From Reyranella sp. (GTDB lineage: Bacteria; Pseudomonadota; Alphaproteobacteria; Reyranellales; Reyranellaceae), in contig JAIETA010000130.1 of NCBI GenBank assembly GCA_019745575.1, forward strand, positions 1-32,014: a stretch of DNA of 32,014 bases. Reading direction: 5' to 3'. Both the position numbers and the translations under genes were made by a program. The notes beneath the pieces were generated by a model that was given only the letters and a program-made list of their open reading frames with translations, was not told the origin of the DNA and did no database searches. Positions 7,945 to 17,450 of the stretch are shown in pieces (position 1 is the stretch's first letter; each line of letters starts with the position of its first letter).

Positions 7945-8778
7945 GTGAAGCAAGACCACGACCTTGGCCACCCCGACGCGGCAGCCCGCGGCTTCGGCGC
8001 CCTGCTGCGCCACTGGCGCCAGAGCCGGCGCCTGAGCCAGCTCGACCTCGCGGCCGAGGCGCGGGTCTCGGCACGGCATCTCGGCTTTCTCGAGACGGGC
8101 CGGGCGCGGCCCAGCCGCGACATGGTCCAGTTGCTGGGCGGCGCCCTCGACCTGCCGCTGGGCGAGCAGAACGCACTCCATCTCGCGGCCGGCTATGCGC
8201 CGCCCTACGGCCAGCGCGAGCTCGACGCCCTCGACCTCGAACACGTCCGGCACGCGCTCGACTTCATCCTCCGCCAGCAGGAGCCGTACCCCGGCATCGT
8301 CATCGACGGGCGCTGGGACGTCCGCCTGCGCAACGAGGCTTCTAGGCGTCTGTTCGGTCCCTTCCGCACGTCCTACGGGCTCGACCCGCGCCTGGCCGAC
8401 AACGCCATGCATGTCGTGTTCCATCCCGGCGGACTTCGGCCGTTCATCGCCAACTGGGAGGAGTTCGCGGGCGGCCTGATCCAGATCCTGCACCGCGAGG
8501 CGGCCCACGGCGGCGGCGCGGCGGCGCGCCTGCGCGACGAGATCCTGGCCTACCCCGATCTGCCCGCCGGCTGGCGCGTGCCGCATGCGCCGGCGCCTGT
8601 GTCGCCGGTGCTCACCATGCACCTCCACAAGGACGACCTGCGGCTCGCCTTCTTCTCGACCCTCACCACGTTCGCCATGCCGCGCGACGCGGCCCTGCAG
8701 CAGCTGAAGATCGAGTGCTTCTACCCCGCCGACGAGCAGACCGCCGAGGCGGCACGCCGCGCCGCCGCCCGACCCTAG
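7945..8778 (+). CDS. XRE-type regulator with MmyB-like ligand domain
   Basis: A 277-residue transcription factor. A helix-turn-helix of the XRE/Cro type occupies about residues 13-70 (LRHWRQSRRLSQLDLA, then ARHLGFLETGRARPS). The rest is the MmyB-like ligand-binding domain, with GIVIDGRWDVRLRN, ADNAMHVVFHPGGLRP and a late FFSTLTTF segment. This domain architecture has been linked to fatty-acid or small-ligand sensing and often controls a divergent or downstream short gene. Translation starts at GTG 7945, since no ATG is suitably placed. The NTF2-like gene begins 14 bases after its stop and is probably co-transcribed. A dyad 35 bases upstream may be its own operator. Confidence 0.88.
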   Translation: MKQDHDLGHPDAAARGFGALLRHWRQSRRLSQLDLAAEARVSARHLGFLETGRARPSRDMVQLLGGALDLPLGEQNALHLAAGYAPPYGQRELDALDLEHVRHALDFILRQQEPYPGIVIDGRWDVRLRNEASRRLFGPFRTSYGLDPRLADNAMHVVFHPGGLRPFIANWEEFAGGLIQILHREAAHGGGAAARLRDEILAYPDLPAGWRVPHAPAPVSPVLTMHLHKDDLRLAFFSTLTTFAMPRDAALQQLKIECFYPADEQTAEAARRAAARP

Positions 8779-8792
8779 CCCAGGAGACAGCC

Positions 8793-9281
8793 ATGCAAGC
8801 CGCCGCCAGCCTCGGCCCCAACGACACCTCCTCCGATACCCCTTCCGATGTCTTGGCCCACCTCAGGGCGCTCAACGCGCGCTTCATCCATAACTTCGTC
8901 ACCAACGACGTGCCCTCGCACACCGCGATGATGCATCCGGGGTTCGTCTGCCTCACCGCACAGGGTGCCCGGGTCGATCGCGAGACCTACCTCAAGCGCT
9001 GGGCGACGGGCTTCGATCCGGAGGTCATCGTCTACTGGGACGTGCGCGACGAGAGCATCTCGGTGTTCGGCAACACGGCCTTGGTCCGCTCGACCAACAA
9101 GCACACGGTGCGCCGCGACGGCCGGGAGACGACGGGCATGACGGCCTACACCGATACCTATCTGTTCGAGGGCGGCGCGTGGAAATGCATCCAGGCGCAG
9201 CTCACGCCGGTGGCGCCCGAGAACTGGCCGGACGACCGGACCATCGTCAGCGTCTACATCAAGGGAAAGCGGCAGAAATAG
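8793..9281 (+). CDS. SnoaL/NTF2-like protein
   Basis: A 162-residue soluble protein with the cone-shaped NTF2-like fold inferred from HNFVTNDVPSHTAMMHPGFVCL, DRETYLKRWATGF and the closing WKCIQAQLTPVAP strands. The DUF4440/SnoaL group includes ketosteroid-isomerase-like enzymes and simple ligand-binding proteins; active-site residues vary and cannot be assigned here. ATG follows CAGGAGACAG, a good ribosome site, 14 bases after the regulator stop. A regulator plus its small NTF2-like partner is a common pair for stress or xenobiotic responses, but the function remains unknown. Confidence 0.8.
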   Translation: MQAAASLGPNDTSSDTPSDVLAHLRALNARFIHNFVTNDVPSHTAMMHPGFVCLTAQGARVDRETYLKRWATGFDPEVIVYWDVRDESISVFGNTALVRSTNKHTVRRDGRETTGMTAYTDTYLFEGGAWKCIQAQLTPVAPENWPDDRTIVSVYIKGKRQK

Positions 9282-9327
9282 ACGAGGCGGCGTACCCGGT
9301 GCCGCCGGGGCGGGCTATATTCCGACG

Positions 9328-10179
9328 ATGACCGTGCCTGTCGAGATTTCCGCCTGGAAGCCCGCGCCGTTTGCCTTGAAGGGCGAGACCGTGTTCGCGG
9401 TGGGCGATATCCATGGCTGCGCCCGGGAGTTCCGCGCCCTGCTCGACGGCATCGCGGGACTGGCGAAGGAACGGGCGGGCCAGCGCCGCCTCATCTATCT
9501 CGGCGACATGATCAACCGCGGGCCCGACAGTATCGGCGTGCTCGAGCTGTGGGCCGAGAAGGCGGAGGTCCGCGGCGTCGACCGTATCGACCGGGTGATG
9601 GGCAACCACGAGATCATGATGATGCTGGCCGCCATCGGCGGCCCGCACGCCCACAAGGCCGAGACCATGTGGCTCAGCCAGCGTATGGGCGGCCGCAAGC
9701 TGCTCGACCAGATGGCGGCACGGGTGGGCCGGCCCGCCGCGCGCGCCGACATCGCCCTGCTCGAGTCGGCGCTCGGCCGGCGGATCCTCCAGCGGCTCTA
9801 CGGCATGCGGTCGCATGTCAGCATCGGCAACACGCTGTTCGTCCATGGCGGGCTCGACCCGCACGCCGACGTCGACGAATTCCTGACCCGGCCCTGGACG
9901 GTCTTCACCGAGGCCCGCTGGGCCTGGATCAACCACGGCTTCCTCGACTGGAAGGGCGGCTTCGGCGGCACCCTGGTGGTGCACGGCCACACGCCGCCCG
10001 ACAAGCACAAGGCGATCAGCGGCATGGAAGACCCGCACCTGTTCGAGGGCGACCGGCTCGGCCTCGACGGCGGCAGTGCGCGCACCGGCATCGTGACGGC
10101 GGCCGAGATCCAGGACGGCCGCTACCGCATCCTGAGGGCGGGTACGCCGTTCGAGACGCCGGAACCCTCGGGCGAGTGA
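9328..10179 (+). CDS. Calcineurin-like metallophosphoesterase
   Basis: A 283-residue cytoplasmic phosphoesterase of the PPP-like bacterial group. All metal motifs are intact and in order: GDIHG (26-30), GDMINRGPDS (59-68), GNHE (92-95), HGG with His173, and VHGHTPP with His219 and His221. This set matches both the bacterial serine/threonine phosphatase (PrpA/PrpB) class and symmetrical Ap4A hydrolases, and I cannot choose between them. It carries no regulatory domain. It stands as a single gene and ends only 6 bases from the end of the convergent recQ, leaving no room for a separate terminator. Confidence 0.85.
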   Translation: MTVPVEISAWKPAPFALKGETVFAVGDIHGCAREFRALLDGIAGLAKERAGQRRLIYLGDMINRGPDSIGVLELWAEKAEVRGVDRIDRVMGNHEIMMMLAAIGGPHAHKAETMWLSQRMGGRKLLDQMAARVGRPAARADIALLESALGRRILQRLYGMRSHVSIGNTLFVHGGLDPHADVDEFLTRPWTVFTEARWAWINHGFLDWKGGFGGTLVVHGHTPPDKHKAISGMEDPHLFEGDRLGLDGGSARTGIVTAAEIQDGRYRILRAGTPFETPEPSGE

Positions 10180-10185
10180 CGGGAA

Positions 10186-12027
<1,842 letters not shown>

Positions 12028-12187
12028 TGTTTTGCCGACACTATCGCCAGCGCAGCCCGCGCCGTCATGCGCCGCACTGTGGATGAACCGGACCACGCCG
12101 GCGGCCGCTTTGCCGGCCAAGGCGAAAAGAAGGCGGAACCTGCGGCCTTTCCCGTCGTTTCTGGTACCACGACGAGGGGAGATCGCG

Positions 12188-12490
12188 ATGCTTCTTCTGG
12201 GACTTGCGCTGCTGCTGACCGCAGCCGGCGTTGCCGCCTTTCCCTGCTGGCGATACAGCGCACGCTGGACCTATGGGCCGAGCGCCACCGCCGGCGTTCT
12301 GCTTTTCATGGTCGGGCTGGCTGCGACCGGCGGGCGGACCGGTACGTCCGACAGCGGCGGCGAGCGTCATGCGACGACGCCCCAGACGATGTCGAAAGGC
12401 GAGACCTCGAGGTCAACTGAGGCGGCGCGCCCCGCCGCCGTCCCGCCGCAGCGGATGGTCGATAGCTCCGCCGAGACGGCAATGGATTGA
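12188..12490 (+). CDS. Small membrane protein, DUF3309-like with tail
   Basis: A 100-residue protein. Residues 1-50 form two hydrophobic helices joined by WRYSARWTYGPSATAG, close to the W-x-x-S-x-x-W-x-YGPS loop of the short DUF3309 membrane proteins. The remaining half is polar, low in complexity (Ser/Thr/Ala/Pro-rich) and unlike that family, which normally stops after the second helix. The start is well supported by GAGGGGAG 6 bases before ATG. Function is unknown. It diverges from recQ across a 160-base gap. The tail may be a genuine extension or an old readthrough. Confidence 0.6.
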   Translation: MLLLGLALLLTAAGVAAFPCWRYSARWTYGPSATAGVLLFMVGLAATGGRTGTSDSGGERHATTPQTMSKGETSRSTEAARPAAVPPQRMVDSSAETAMD

Positions 12491-12569
12491 CGAGACGGCG
12501 AGACAAATCGGACGGGGCCGGCAAAAGCGCCTACGGTCGCCCCTCACACAAGATCAGGAAGGAAAGCCC

Positions 12570-12710
12570 ATGGCCAAAGGTCAGCAACGCGGCAACCGCG
12601 AGAAGAAGAAGCCCAAGCAGGACAAGACGAAGAAGGTGATTTCGACCTCGCCGTTCGCGGCCGCGCACACCAATCCGGGCGCCAAGGCCGCCGCCGGCAA
12701 GCGCAAGTAG
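12570..12710 (+). CDS. Small lysine-rich basic protein
   Basis: A 46-residue, strongly basic protein (KGQQRGNREKKKPKQDKTKK, then a Ser/Ala/Gly segment ending in KRK), with AGGAAGGAAAG upstream of ATG. Similar tiny Lys-rich hypothetical proteins occur widely in proteobacteria, usually annotated without function. The charge suggests nucleic-acid or ribosome contact, which is inference. It may be transcribed with the preceding small membrane protein gene (79-base gap) or from its own promoter. Confidence 0.65.
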   Translation: MAKGQQRGNREKKKPKQDKTKKVISTSPFAAAHTNPGAKAAAGKRK

Positions 12711-12748
12711 CCGGGGCCAGCGGCGACGCGGGGTTTCCGGCCGGCGCA

Positions 12749-12784
12749 GGCACCGGCACCACCCGGACGGATGATGCCGGTGCC
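12749..12784. terminator. Hairpin between convergent genes
   Basis: GGCACCGGCA (12749-12758) pairs perfectly with TGCCGGTGCC (12775-12784) across a 16-base loop, in the 80-base gap between the small basic gene and the convergent hydrolase. Its position suits a bidirectional terminator, although no T-run is present on either side. Confidence 0.5.
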
Positions 12785-12790
12785 GACCCG

Positions 12791-13753
12791 CTACTTGGCG
12801 AAGAAGTGCCGCAAGTGATCGCAGGCCATGGCGATGGCGCCGCGCGCGGCGGGCGTTTCGGCGATCACGTTCAGCAGCACGAAATCGTGGATCGTGCCGT
12901 GAAACCGCACGGCGGTGACGGGGACACCGGCCTCGATCAGCTTGTGGGCATAGGCCTCGCCCTCGTCACGCAGCACGTCGAACTCGCCATTGATGATCAG
13001 CGCCGGCGGCAGGCCCCGGAGCTGTTCCACCGAGGCTTGAAGGGGCGACGCCGTCGGCTTCTTGCGCGCCGCCTCGTCCGGCAGGTACTGGTTCCAGAAC
13101 CACTTCATCGCCTCGCGGGTCAGGAAGTGCCCGGTCGGAAACTCCTTGTAGCTGGGCGTGTCGAAGTTCGCGTCGGTCACCGGATAGAACAACACCTGCA
13201 TACCGATCTTCGGGCCGCCGCGCTCCTTGGCCAGCATCGTGACCGCCGCGGTCATGTTGCCGCCGACGCTATCGCCGGAAGTCGCCAGCCGCGACGGGTC
13301 GAGTCCGTGCTTGCCGCCCTGTTCAGCGACATATTTTACGACGGCGTAGGACTGCTCGATGGCGGTGGGATACTTCGCCTCGGGCGAGCGTGTGAAGTCG
13401 ACGAAGACGACGGCGGCATTGGCGCCGTTGACAAGGTCGCGCAGGAGCCGGTCGAAGATGTCCCGGTCGCCGAACACCCAGCCGGCGCCGTGGGTGTAGA
13501 CGATGACGGGCAGAGGCCCCTTGCTGCCCTTCGGCCGCAGGATGCGAATGGGAGTCTGGCCTGTCGGGCCAACCGGAATGGTCAGATCCTCGATATCGAC
13601 CGGCAGCTTCTTGACCGGGATGTCCTGGAGTTTTCCGAAGGCAGCGCGCCCATCGGCGATCGGGATTTCATAGAGCGCAGGACCTTTCTGCGCGTTCAGC
13701 TTCTCGAGAAATGCCCGGGTCGCTGGCTCGATCTTCGTGCTCAATCCACTCAT
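12791..13753 (-). CDS. Alpha/beta hydrolase, hormone-sensitive lipase family
   Basis: A 320-residue esterase or lipase-like enzyme. The oxyanion-hole motif, usually HGGG, reads HGAG (88-91). The nucleophile motif is GDSVGG with Ser162. Asp259 (NGEFDVLRDEG) and His289 (GTIHDF) complete the triad. This arrangement is that of the bacterial hormone-sensitive lipase (family IV) esterases, which act on short or medium acyl esters in the cytoplasm; no signal peptide is visible. ATG at 13753 follows GTGAGG. Its upstream region carries the same 11-base motif found before the PHB depolymerase gene, so a role on hydroxyacyl esters is worth considering but not shown. Confidence 0.88.
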   Translation of the reverse strand: MSGLSTKIEPATRAFLEKLNAQKGPALYEIPIADGRAAFGKLQDIPVKKLPVDIEDLTIPVGPTGQTPIRILRPKGSKGPLPVIVYTHGAGWVFGDRDIFDRLLRDLVNGANAAVVFVDFTRSPEAKYPTAIEQSYAVVKYVAEQGGKHGLDPSRLATSGDSVGGNMTAAVTMLAKERGGPKIGMQVLFYPVTDANFDTPSYKEFPTGHFLTREAMKWFWNQYLPDEAARKKPTASPLQASVEQLRGLPPALIINGEFDVLRDEGEAYAHKLIEAGVPVTAVRFHGTIHDFVLLNVIAETPAARGAIAMACDHLRHFFAK

Positions 13754-13879
13754 TGAATGCCTCACTGATCGCGATGGGTTGGCCGTGCTGGTGTCGCGCC
13801 GGTTCGAACGAACCTGCGCGCGCACCGACCCATATGGAGGCGACGACGCCTACTGCCTAGTCGCGATCGATGACACTTT

Positions 13880-13908
13880 CGCTGCAATATCACAGTGGCG
13901 CTGCAACG
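13880..13908 (-). promoter_or_regulatory. GCTGCAA motif pair upstream of HSL-like hydrolase
   Basis: CGCTGCAATAT (13880-13890) and GCGCTGCAACG (13898-13908) lie in the 192-base gap upstream of the hydrolase gene, about 130-155 bases before its start and just behind the SDR stop. The first copy matches the phaZ upstream region over 11 bases. The spacing of 18 bases (close to two helix turns) between copies is compatible with a regulator site. The rest of this gap shows nothing else I can name. Confidence 0.35.
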
Positions 13909-13945
13909 ATCAGTTGCGCCGCCAGCGGTCGCCGGCGCGCCCGAT

Positions 13946-14719
13946 CTAGTGCCGCGCGGCCTGTCCGCCGTCGAGCGTCATCACCACGCCGCTGATGTAG
14001 CTGGCGCGGTCCGAGGCGAGGAACACCGCGAGATCGGCCACCTCGTCGGGCTCTGCGGCGCGGCCGAACGGCAGGTGCGTGGTGAGTTCGGGCCAGCGCT
14101 CGGGATCGCCGAACTTCTGCTCGGCCTGGCCGCGCAGCAGGGTCAGCATGCGGTCGGTGCGGGTGGCCGGCGGATTGATCGCCACCACGCGCACGCCGTG
14201 GTCGACGCTTTTCGAGCCGACGGCCCGGGTGAAGGCCATGAGGCCTGCATTGCCCATGGTGCCGGCGACGTAGTCGTAGTTAAAACTCTCGCCGGCCAGG
14301 CCGATGACGTTCACCACCACGCCCTTCTTGCGGGCATAAAACTTCTCCAGCATGGCGCGCGTGGCGTTGACGTAGCCGAACACTTTTAGCTCCCAGGCCT
14401 CGCGCCACTTCGGCTCGGTCATGCCGAAGATGTCGCCGCGCGGGATGGCGCCGGCGTTGTTCACCAGGATGTCGGCATGGCCCACGGCCTCGACCACCGA
14501 CCGCGCCGTGTCGCCCTTGGAGAAATCGGCCGGATGGATCTCGACCGGCACGTTGTGGCGAGCGCGGATTTTCTCCCGCGCCGCCTCGAGCGACTCCTTC
14601 GAGCGCGAGGCGATGTGGACGGCGCAGCCTTCGGCGGCGAAGCCCATGGCACAGGCGAAACCGATGCCGCGGCTGCCGCCGGTGATGAGGACGGTCTTGC
14701 CGGCAAGCTTCATGTCCAT
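13946..14719 (-). CDS. SDR-fold protein lacking the catalytic residues
   Basis: A 257-residue short-chain dehydrogenase/reductase fold. The nucleotide-binding motif TGGSRGIG (13-20) and NNAG (87-90) are intact, and the C-terminal SYISGVVMTLDGG is typical. An ungapped comparison with FabG places its Ser138, Tyr151 and Lys155 at Gly140, Gly153 and Asn157 here, inside YVAGTMGNAGLMAFTRA, and the active-site Asn region reads WELKVFGYVN. So the usual catalytic tetrad is absent, although I recall a clade with this YxAGxxGNA signature. It may bind NAD(P) without redox chemistry or use other residues. ATG 14719 follows TTAGGAAA; it is the third gene of the propeller-MBL-SDR operon, 11 bases after the MBL stop. 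Confidence 0.85.
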   Translation of the reverse strand: MDMKLAGKTVLITGGSRGIGFACAMGFAAEGCAVHIASRSKESLEAAREKIRARHNVPVEIHPADFSKGDTARSVVEAVGHADILVNNAGAIPRGDIFGMTEPKWREAWELKVFGYVNATRAMLEKFYARKKGVVVNVIGLAGESFNYDYVAGTMGNAGLMAFTRAVGSKSVDHGVRVVAINPPATRTDRMLTLLRGQAEQKFGDPERWPELTTHLPFGRAAEPDEVADLAVFLASDRASYISGVVMTLDGGQAARH

Positions 14720-14730
14720 GGACGAGTTTC

Positions 14731-15624
14731 CTAAAGCCGATAGAGAGAATCGATCGTGGCGCGGCCGTCCTCGGTCTTGACGCGGCCATCCTTCGCCATC
14801 TGCACCAGATGCGCCAGCATCGAGCGGCCGGCCGCCTTGTGCAGATGGAGCGGGGTGTCGGCGTAGTTCTTGGCGACCATCTGGGGAATGGTCTGCGGCC
14901 CCTCGCGGAGGCGTGCCAGGATCTGCGCTTCGCGGCCGAGGCGATGTTCTATGTAGGCCTGCACGAAGGGATGGGGATTGCGGATCTCGGCGCCGTGCGT
15001 CGGGATGTAGAGCGTCTCGTCGCGCGGCAGCAGCTTGCGCAGGCTCGCGAAGTAGTCGGCCATGTTGCCGTCGGGCGGCGAGATCACCGCCGTCGACCAA
15101 CCCATGACATGGTCGCCCGAGAGCAGCGCCTTGTCCTCGCGCACCGCGAAGCAGAGATGATTGGAGATGTGCCCCGGCGTATGGACCGCTTCGACGTTCC
15201 AGCCGTCGCCCTGGATCACGTCGCCGTCGTTGAGCTTGACGTCGGGTGCGAAGGCGAAGTCGCCTTCCTGTTCCGTCTCGACGCCTTCCGGCGGCTTGGG
15301 GTGGGGGCCGTAGCTAAAAACCTTGGCGCCGGTCGCCTTGGCGAGCGCGGGCGTGGCCGGCACATGATCGATATGGGTGTGGGTGACCAGGATGTGGGTG
15401 ACGGTCTCGCCGCGCACCGCGCGCAGCACGGCGTCGACATGGTCCTGCTGGTCCGGGCCGGGATCGACCACCGCCACCTTGCCGTGGCCCACGATGTAGG
15501 TGCCGGTGCCCTTGAAGGTGAAGGGGCTGGGGTTGTTGGCCACGACGCGGCGGATCAGCGGCGTCACCTCCGTGGCCGTGCCGTAGTCGAACTTGAAGTC
15601 TTTTATGAAGGGAATGCCGGGCAT
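14731..15624 (-). CDS. MBL-fold metallohydrolase, LACTB2-like
   Basis: A 297-residue metallo-beta-lactamase-fold hydrolase. The dinuclear zinc motif HTHIDH is at residues 82-87 (His82, His84, Asp86, His87), followed by HTPGHISNHL near 160 and SGDHVMGW near 190. The C-terminal 70 residues look like the winged-helix BLACT domain of LACTB2-type proteins, so an RNase or thioester/lactone hydrolase are both possible; the family assignment alone cannot separate these. No signal peptide is present, so it acts in the cytoplasm. It begins 10 bases after the propeller gene and ends 11 bases before the SDR gene, so the three are surely co-transcribed. Confidence 0.88.
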   Translation of the reverse strand: MPGIPFIKDFKFDYGTATEVTPLIRRVVANNPSPFTFKGTGTYIVGHGKVAVVDPGPDQQDHVDAVLRAVRGETVTHILVTHTHIDHVPATPALAKATGAKVFSYGPHPKPPEGVETEQEGDFAFAPDVKLNDGDVIQGDGWNVEAVHTPGHISNHLCFAVREDKALLSGDHVMGWSTAVISPPDGNMADYFASLRKLLPRDETLYIPTHGAEIRNPHPFVQAYIEHRLGREAQILARLREGPQTIPQMVAKNYADTPLHLHKAAGRSMLAHLVQMAKDGRVKTEDGRATIDSLYRL

Positions 15625-15634
15625 GGAACTTCTC

Positions 15635-17329
15635 TTACGGCGCAGGCGGCGTCAGCTTGTAGAGGGCGTTGCGGATGTCGGAGCTGACATAGACCGCGCC
15701 CGACCGTGCCACCGCCACGCCGGTCGGTACCAGCGCCGGCGGGCCGCCGGCAAACGGCGCCAGGCCGATGTCGAGATTGGAGGCGATCACCGTCTTGGCA
15801 CCCGATGCCGGATCTATGGCGACCACCCGTTTCTGGCCGACCTCGGCCACGAACAGGCGGCCGTCGGGGCCGATGTCGATACCCTCCGGCCCAGCCAGGC
15901 CGTCGGCCACCACCTTGCGGGCGCCGGTGGCGACGTCGATCTGAAGTACGGCACCGCCGGCGATCTCGGTGATGTAAACGAGGTTGCCCGGCCCCTGCGC
16001 CATGGCGACCGGCCCGCGCAGTTCCTTGGCGACGATGCTGCGCGTCTTGCCGTCGGCGCTCACCTTCACGAGGTTGCCGCTGGCCAGTTCGGCGACATAG
16101 AGCGCGCCGTCGGCGCCTTCCAGGGCATCGACCGGCGCGGCGAACTGACCGAGCGTCGCCACCAGCTTGCCGGTCTTGCGGTCGACCTTCTCGACGGTGT
16201 TTGAGAACCAGCTCGACAGCAGCACGTGCTTCGGCCCGACGGAGATGCCGATGGGATAGGCATGAGTCTCGCCATGCACGCGCAACGCGTCGGCGACCGT
16301 GCCGCTCTGACCGTCGACCGTGCGGTAGCTGAACACGTCGGCGACATGCACCGTCTCCTTGCCACCCTCGGTGGTGACGGCGAGATCGGCCGGAATGGCG
16401 AGCTTGCCCTCGACGATGGTCCGCCAGGCGCCGGTCTGCTTGTCGACGAGGTAGATGCCGTTGTCGGTCATCGAAGTGACGAACAGACGGCCGCGCGAGT
16501 CGAAGGCGAGATTGTCGAGGCCGGGCTTCATCGACGCCACCAGCTTCTTGGCCTTGCTGGTCAGGCTCACGCTCCAGATGCCGCCGGTGCCGGTGTCGAC
16601 GACGTAGAGATTGTCGCGGTTCTGCGGGTCGATGTTGGCCGCCGCCGGAATCTTGAAGCCCGAGGCGATCGTCTCGATGGCACCGGTCTCGAGATTGATC
16701 TTCACGACCTCGCCCTTGAACCACAGCGGTCCGTAGAGGAAGCCGTCGTCCCTGTGGACCTCGAAGCCGTTCAGGCCGCCCATCTTCTCGCCGATCCGGC
16801 GCAGCTCGGTGCGCGGGAACGACTTGAAGTCGGGCTTGTCGGCGTTCTTGAGATCGATCTCGTAGAGCGCATCGCCCAGGAAGACCTCGGACACGAACAG
16901 CCGCCCATCCTTGCCGAAGGCCAGCGAGTTGGGGCCTGCCATGCCGTGCGCGACCTCGATGGTCTTGCCGTTGGACCGACGGATGTAGACCTTGCCCAGC
17001 AGGAAGGCAGTCCACGCCATGGTGCCGTCGTCGGCGAAGGCGATGTCGTCGGCCATGCCGGCCGGCGGATCGGTGACGCGATCAACCTCGCCGGTGTCGA
17101 CCTGCACGCGATAGATGGTCTGGCCGACGACGGAACCGGCGAAAAGCTGGTCGTCCTTGTTGAAGGCGAGGCCATGCACGCCGTGGAACGACGAGCCCGG
17201 CACGAGGAACTGCTGGCTGTATTCCCGGGCCGGCACCGGCGCCTGGGCGGGCGGCGCCTGCTGCGCCAGCGCACTGCCCGCGACGGCGAGCGCCAGCGCT
17301 CCCGACATGAAAACCCGGCCCAACCCCAT
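15635..17329 (-). CDS. Secreted beta-propeller (NHL/SMP-30-like) protein
   Basis: A 564-residue exported protein. The first 22 residues are a signal peptide ending in SALA. The rest consists of many short repeats of the kind [43 protein letters not shown] and [14 protein letters not shown], spaced about 40-45 residues apart. That is the pattern of an NHL/SMP-30/gluconolactonase-like beta-propeller, probably two propellers given the length. The catalytic acidic residues of SMP-30 cannot be placed with confidence. ATG at 17329 is 6 bases after GGAGG; another ATG 6 bases upstream overlaps that site. It leads the operon with the MBL hydrolase and SDR. A periplasmic binding or sugar-acid lactone role is guesswork. 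Confidence 0.82.
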   Translation of the reverse strand: MGLGRVFMSGALALAVAGSALAQQAPPAQAPVPAREYSQQFLVPGSSFHGVHGLAFNKDDQLFAGSVVGQTIYRVQVDTGEVDRVTDPPAGMADDIAFADDGTMAWTAFLLGKVYIRRSNGKTIEVAHGMAGPNSLAFGKDGRLFVSEVFLGDALYEIDLKNADKPDFKSFPRTELRRIGEKMGGLNGFEVHRDDGFLYGPLWFKGEVVKINLETGAIETIASGFKIPAAANIDPQNRDNLYVVDTGTGGIWSVSLTSKAKKLVASMKPGLDNLAFDSRGRLFVTSMTDNGIYLVDKQTGAWRTIVEGKLAIPADLAVTTEGGKETVHVADVFSYRTVDGQSGTVADALRVHGETHAYPIGISVGPKHVLLSSWFSNTVEKVDRKTGKLVATLGQFAAPVDALEGADGALYVAELASGNLVKVSADGKTRSIVAKELRGPVAMAQGPGNLVYITEIAGGAVLQIDVATGARKVVADGLAGPEGIDIGPDGRLFVAEVGQKRVVAIDPASGAKTVIASNLDIGLAPFAGGPPALVPTGVAVARSGAVYVSSDIRNALYKLTPPAP

Positions 17330-17382
17330 ACACATCCTCCGACCGTCTGTCGCGGCGCGGACTGTAGACCGCGCGATACATT

Positions 17383-17410
17383 TTGTAACGCCGAACCCTT
17401 CGGCTACCAT
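17383..17410 (+). promoter_or_regulatory. Promoter of the racemase operon with spacer dyad
   Basis: TTGTAA (17383-17388) and TACCAT (17405-17410) are separated by 16 bases in the 121-base divergent gap, and resemble a vegetative promoter for the racemase gene. The spacer is almost entirely the perfect dyad GCCGAA-CCC-TTCGGC (17390-17404), which could be an operator. A second GC-rich dyad (17355-17360 with 17369-17374) lies towards the propeller gene. Confidence 0.45.
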
Positions 17411-17450
17411 CGCGCCGCAAGAAAACATGCATTTCGCAGGAGGAAAGACC

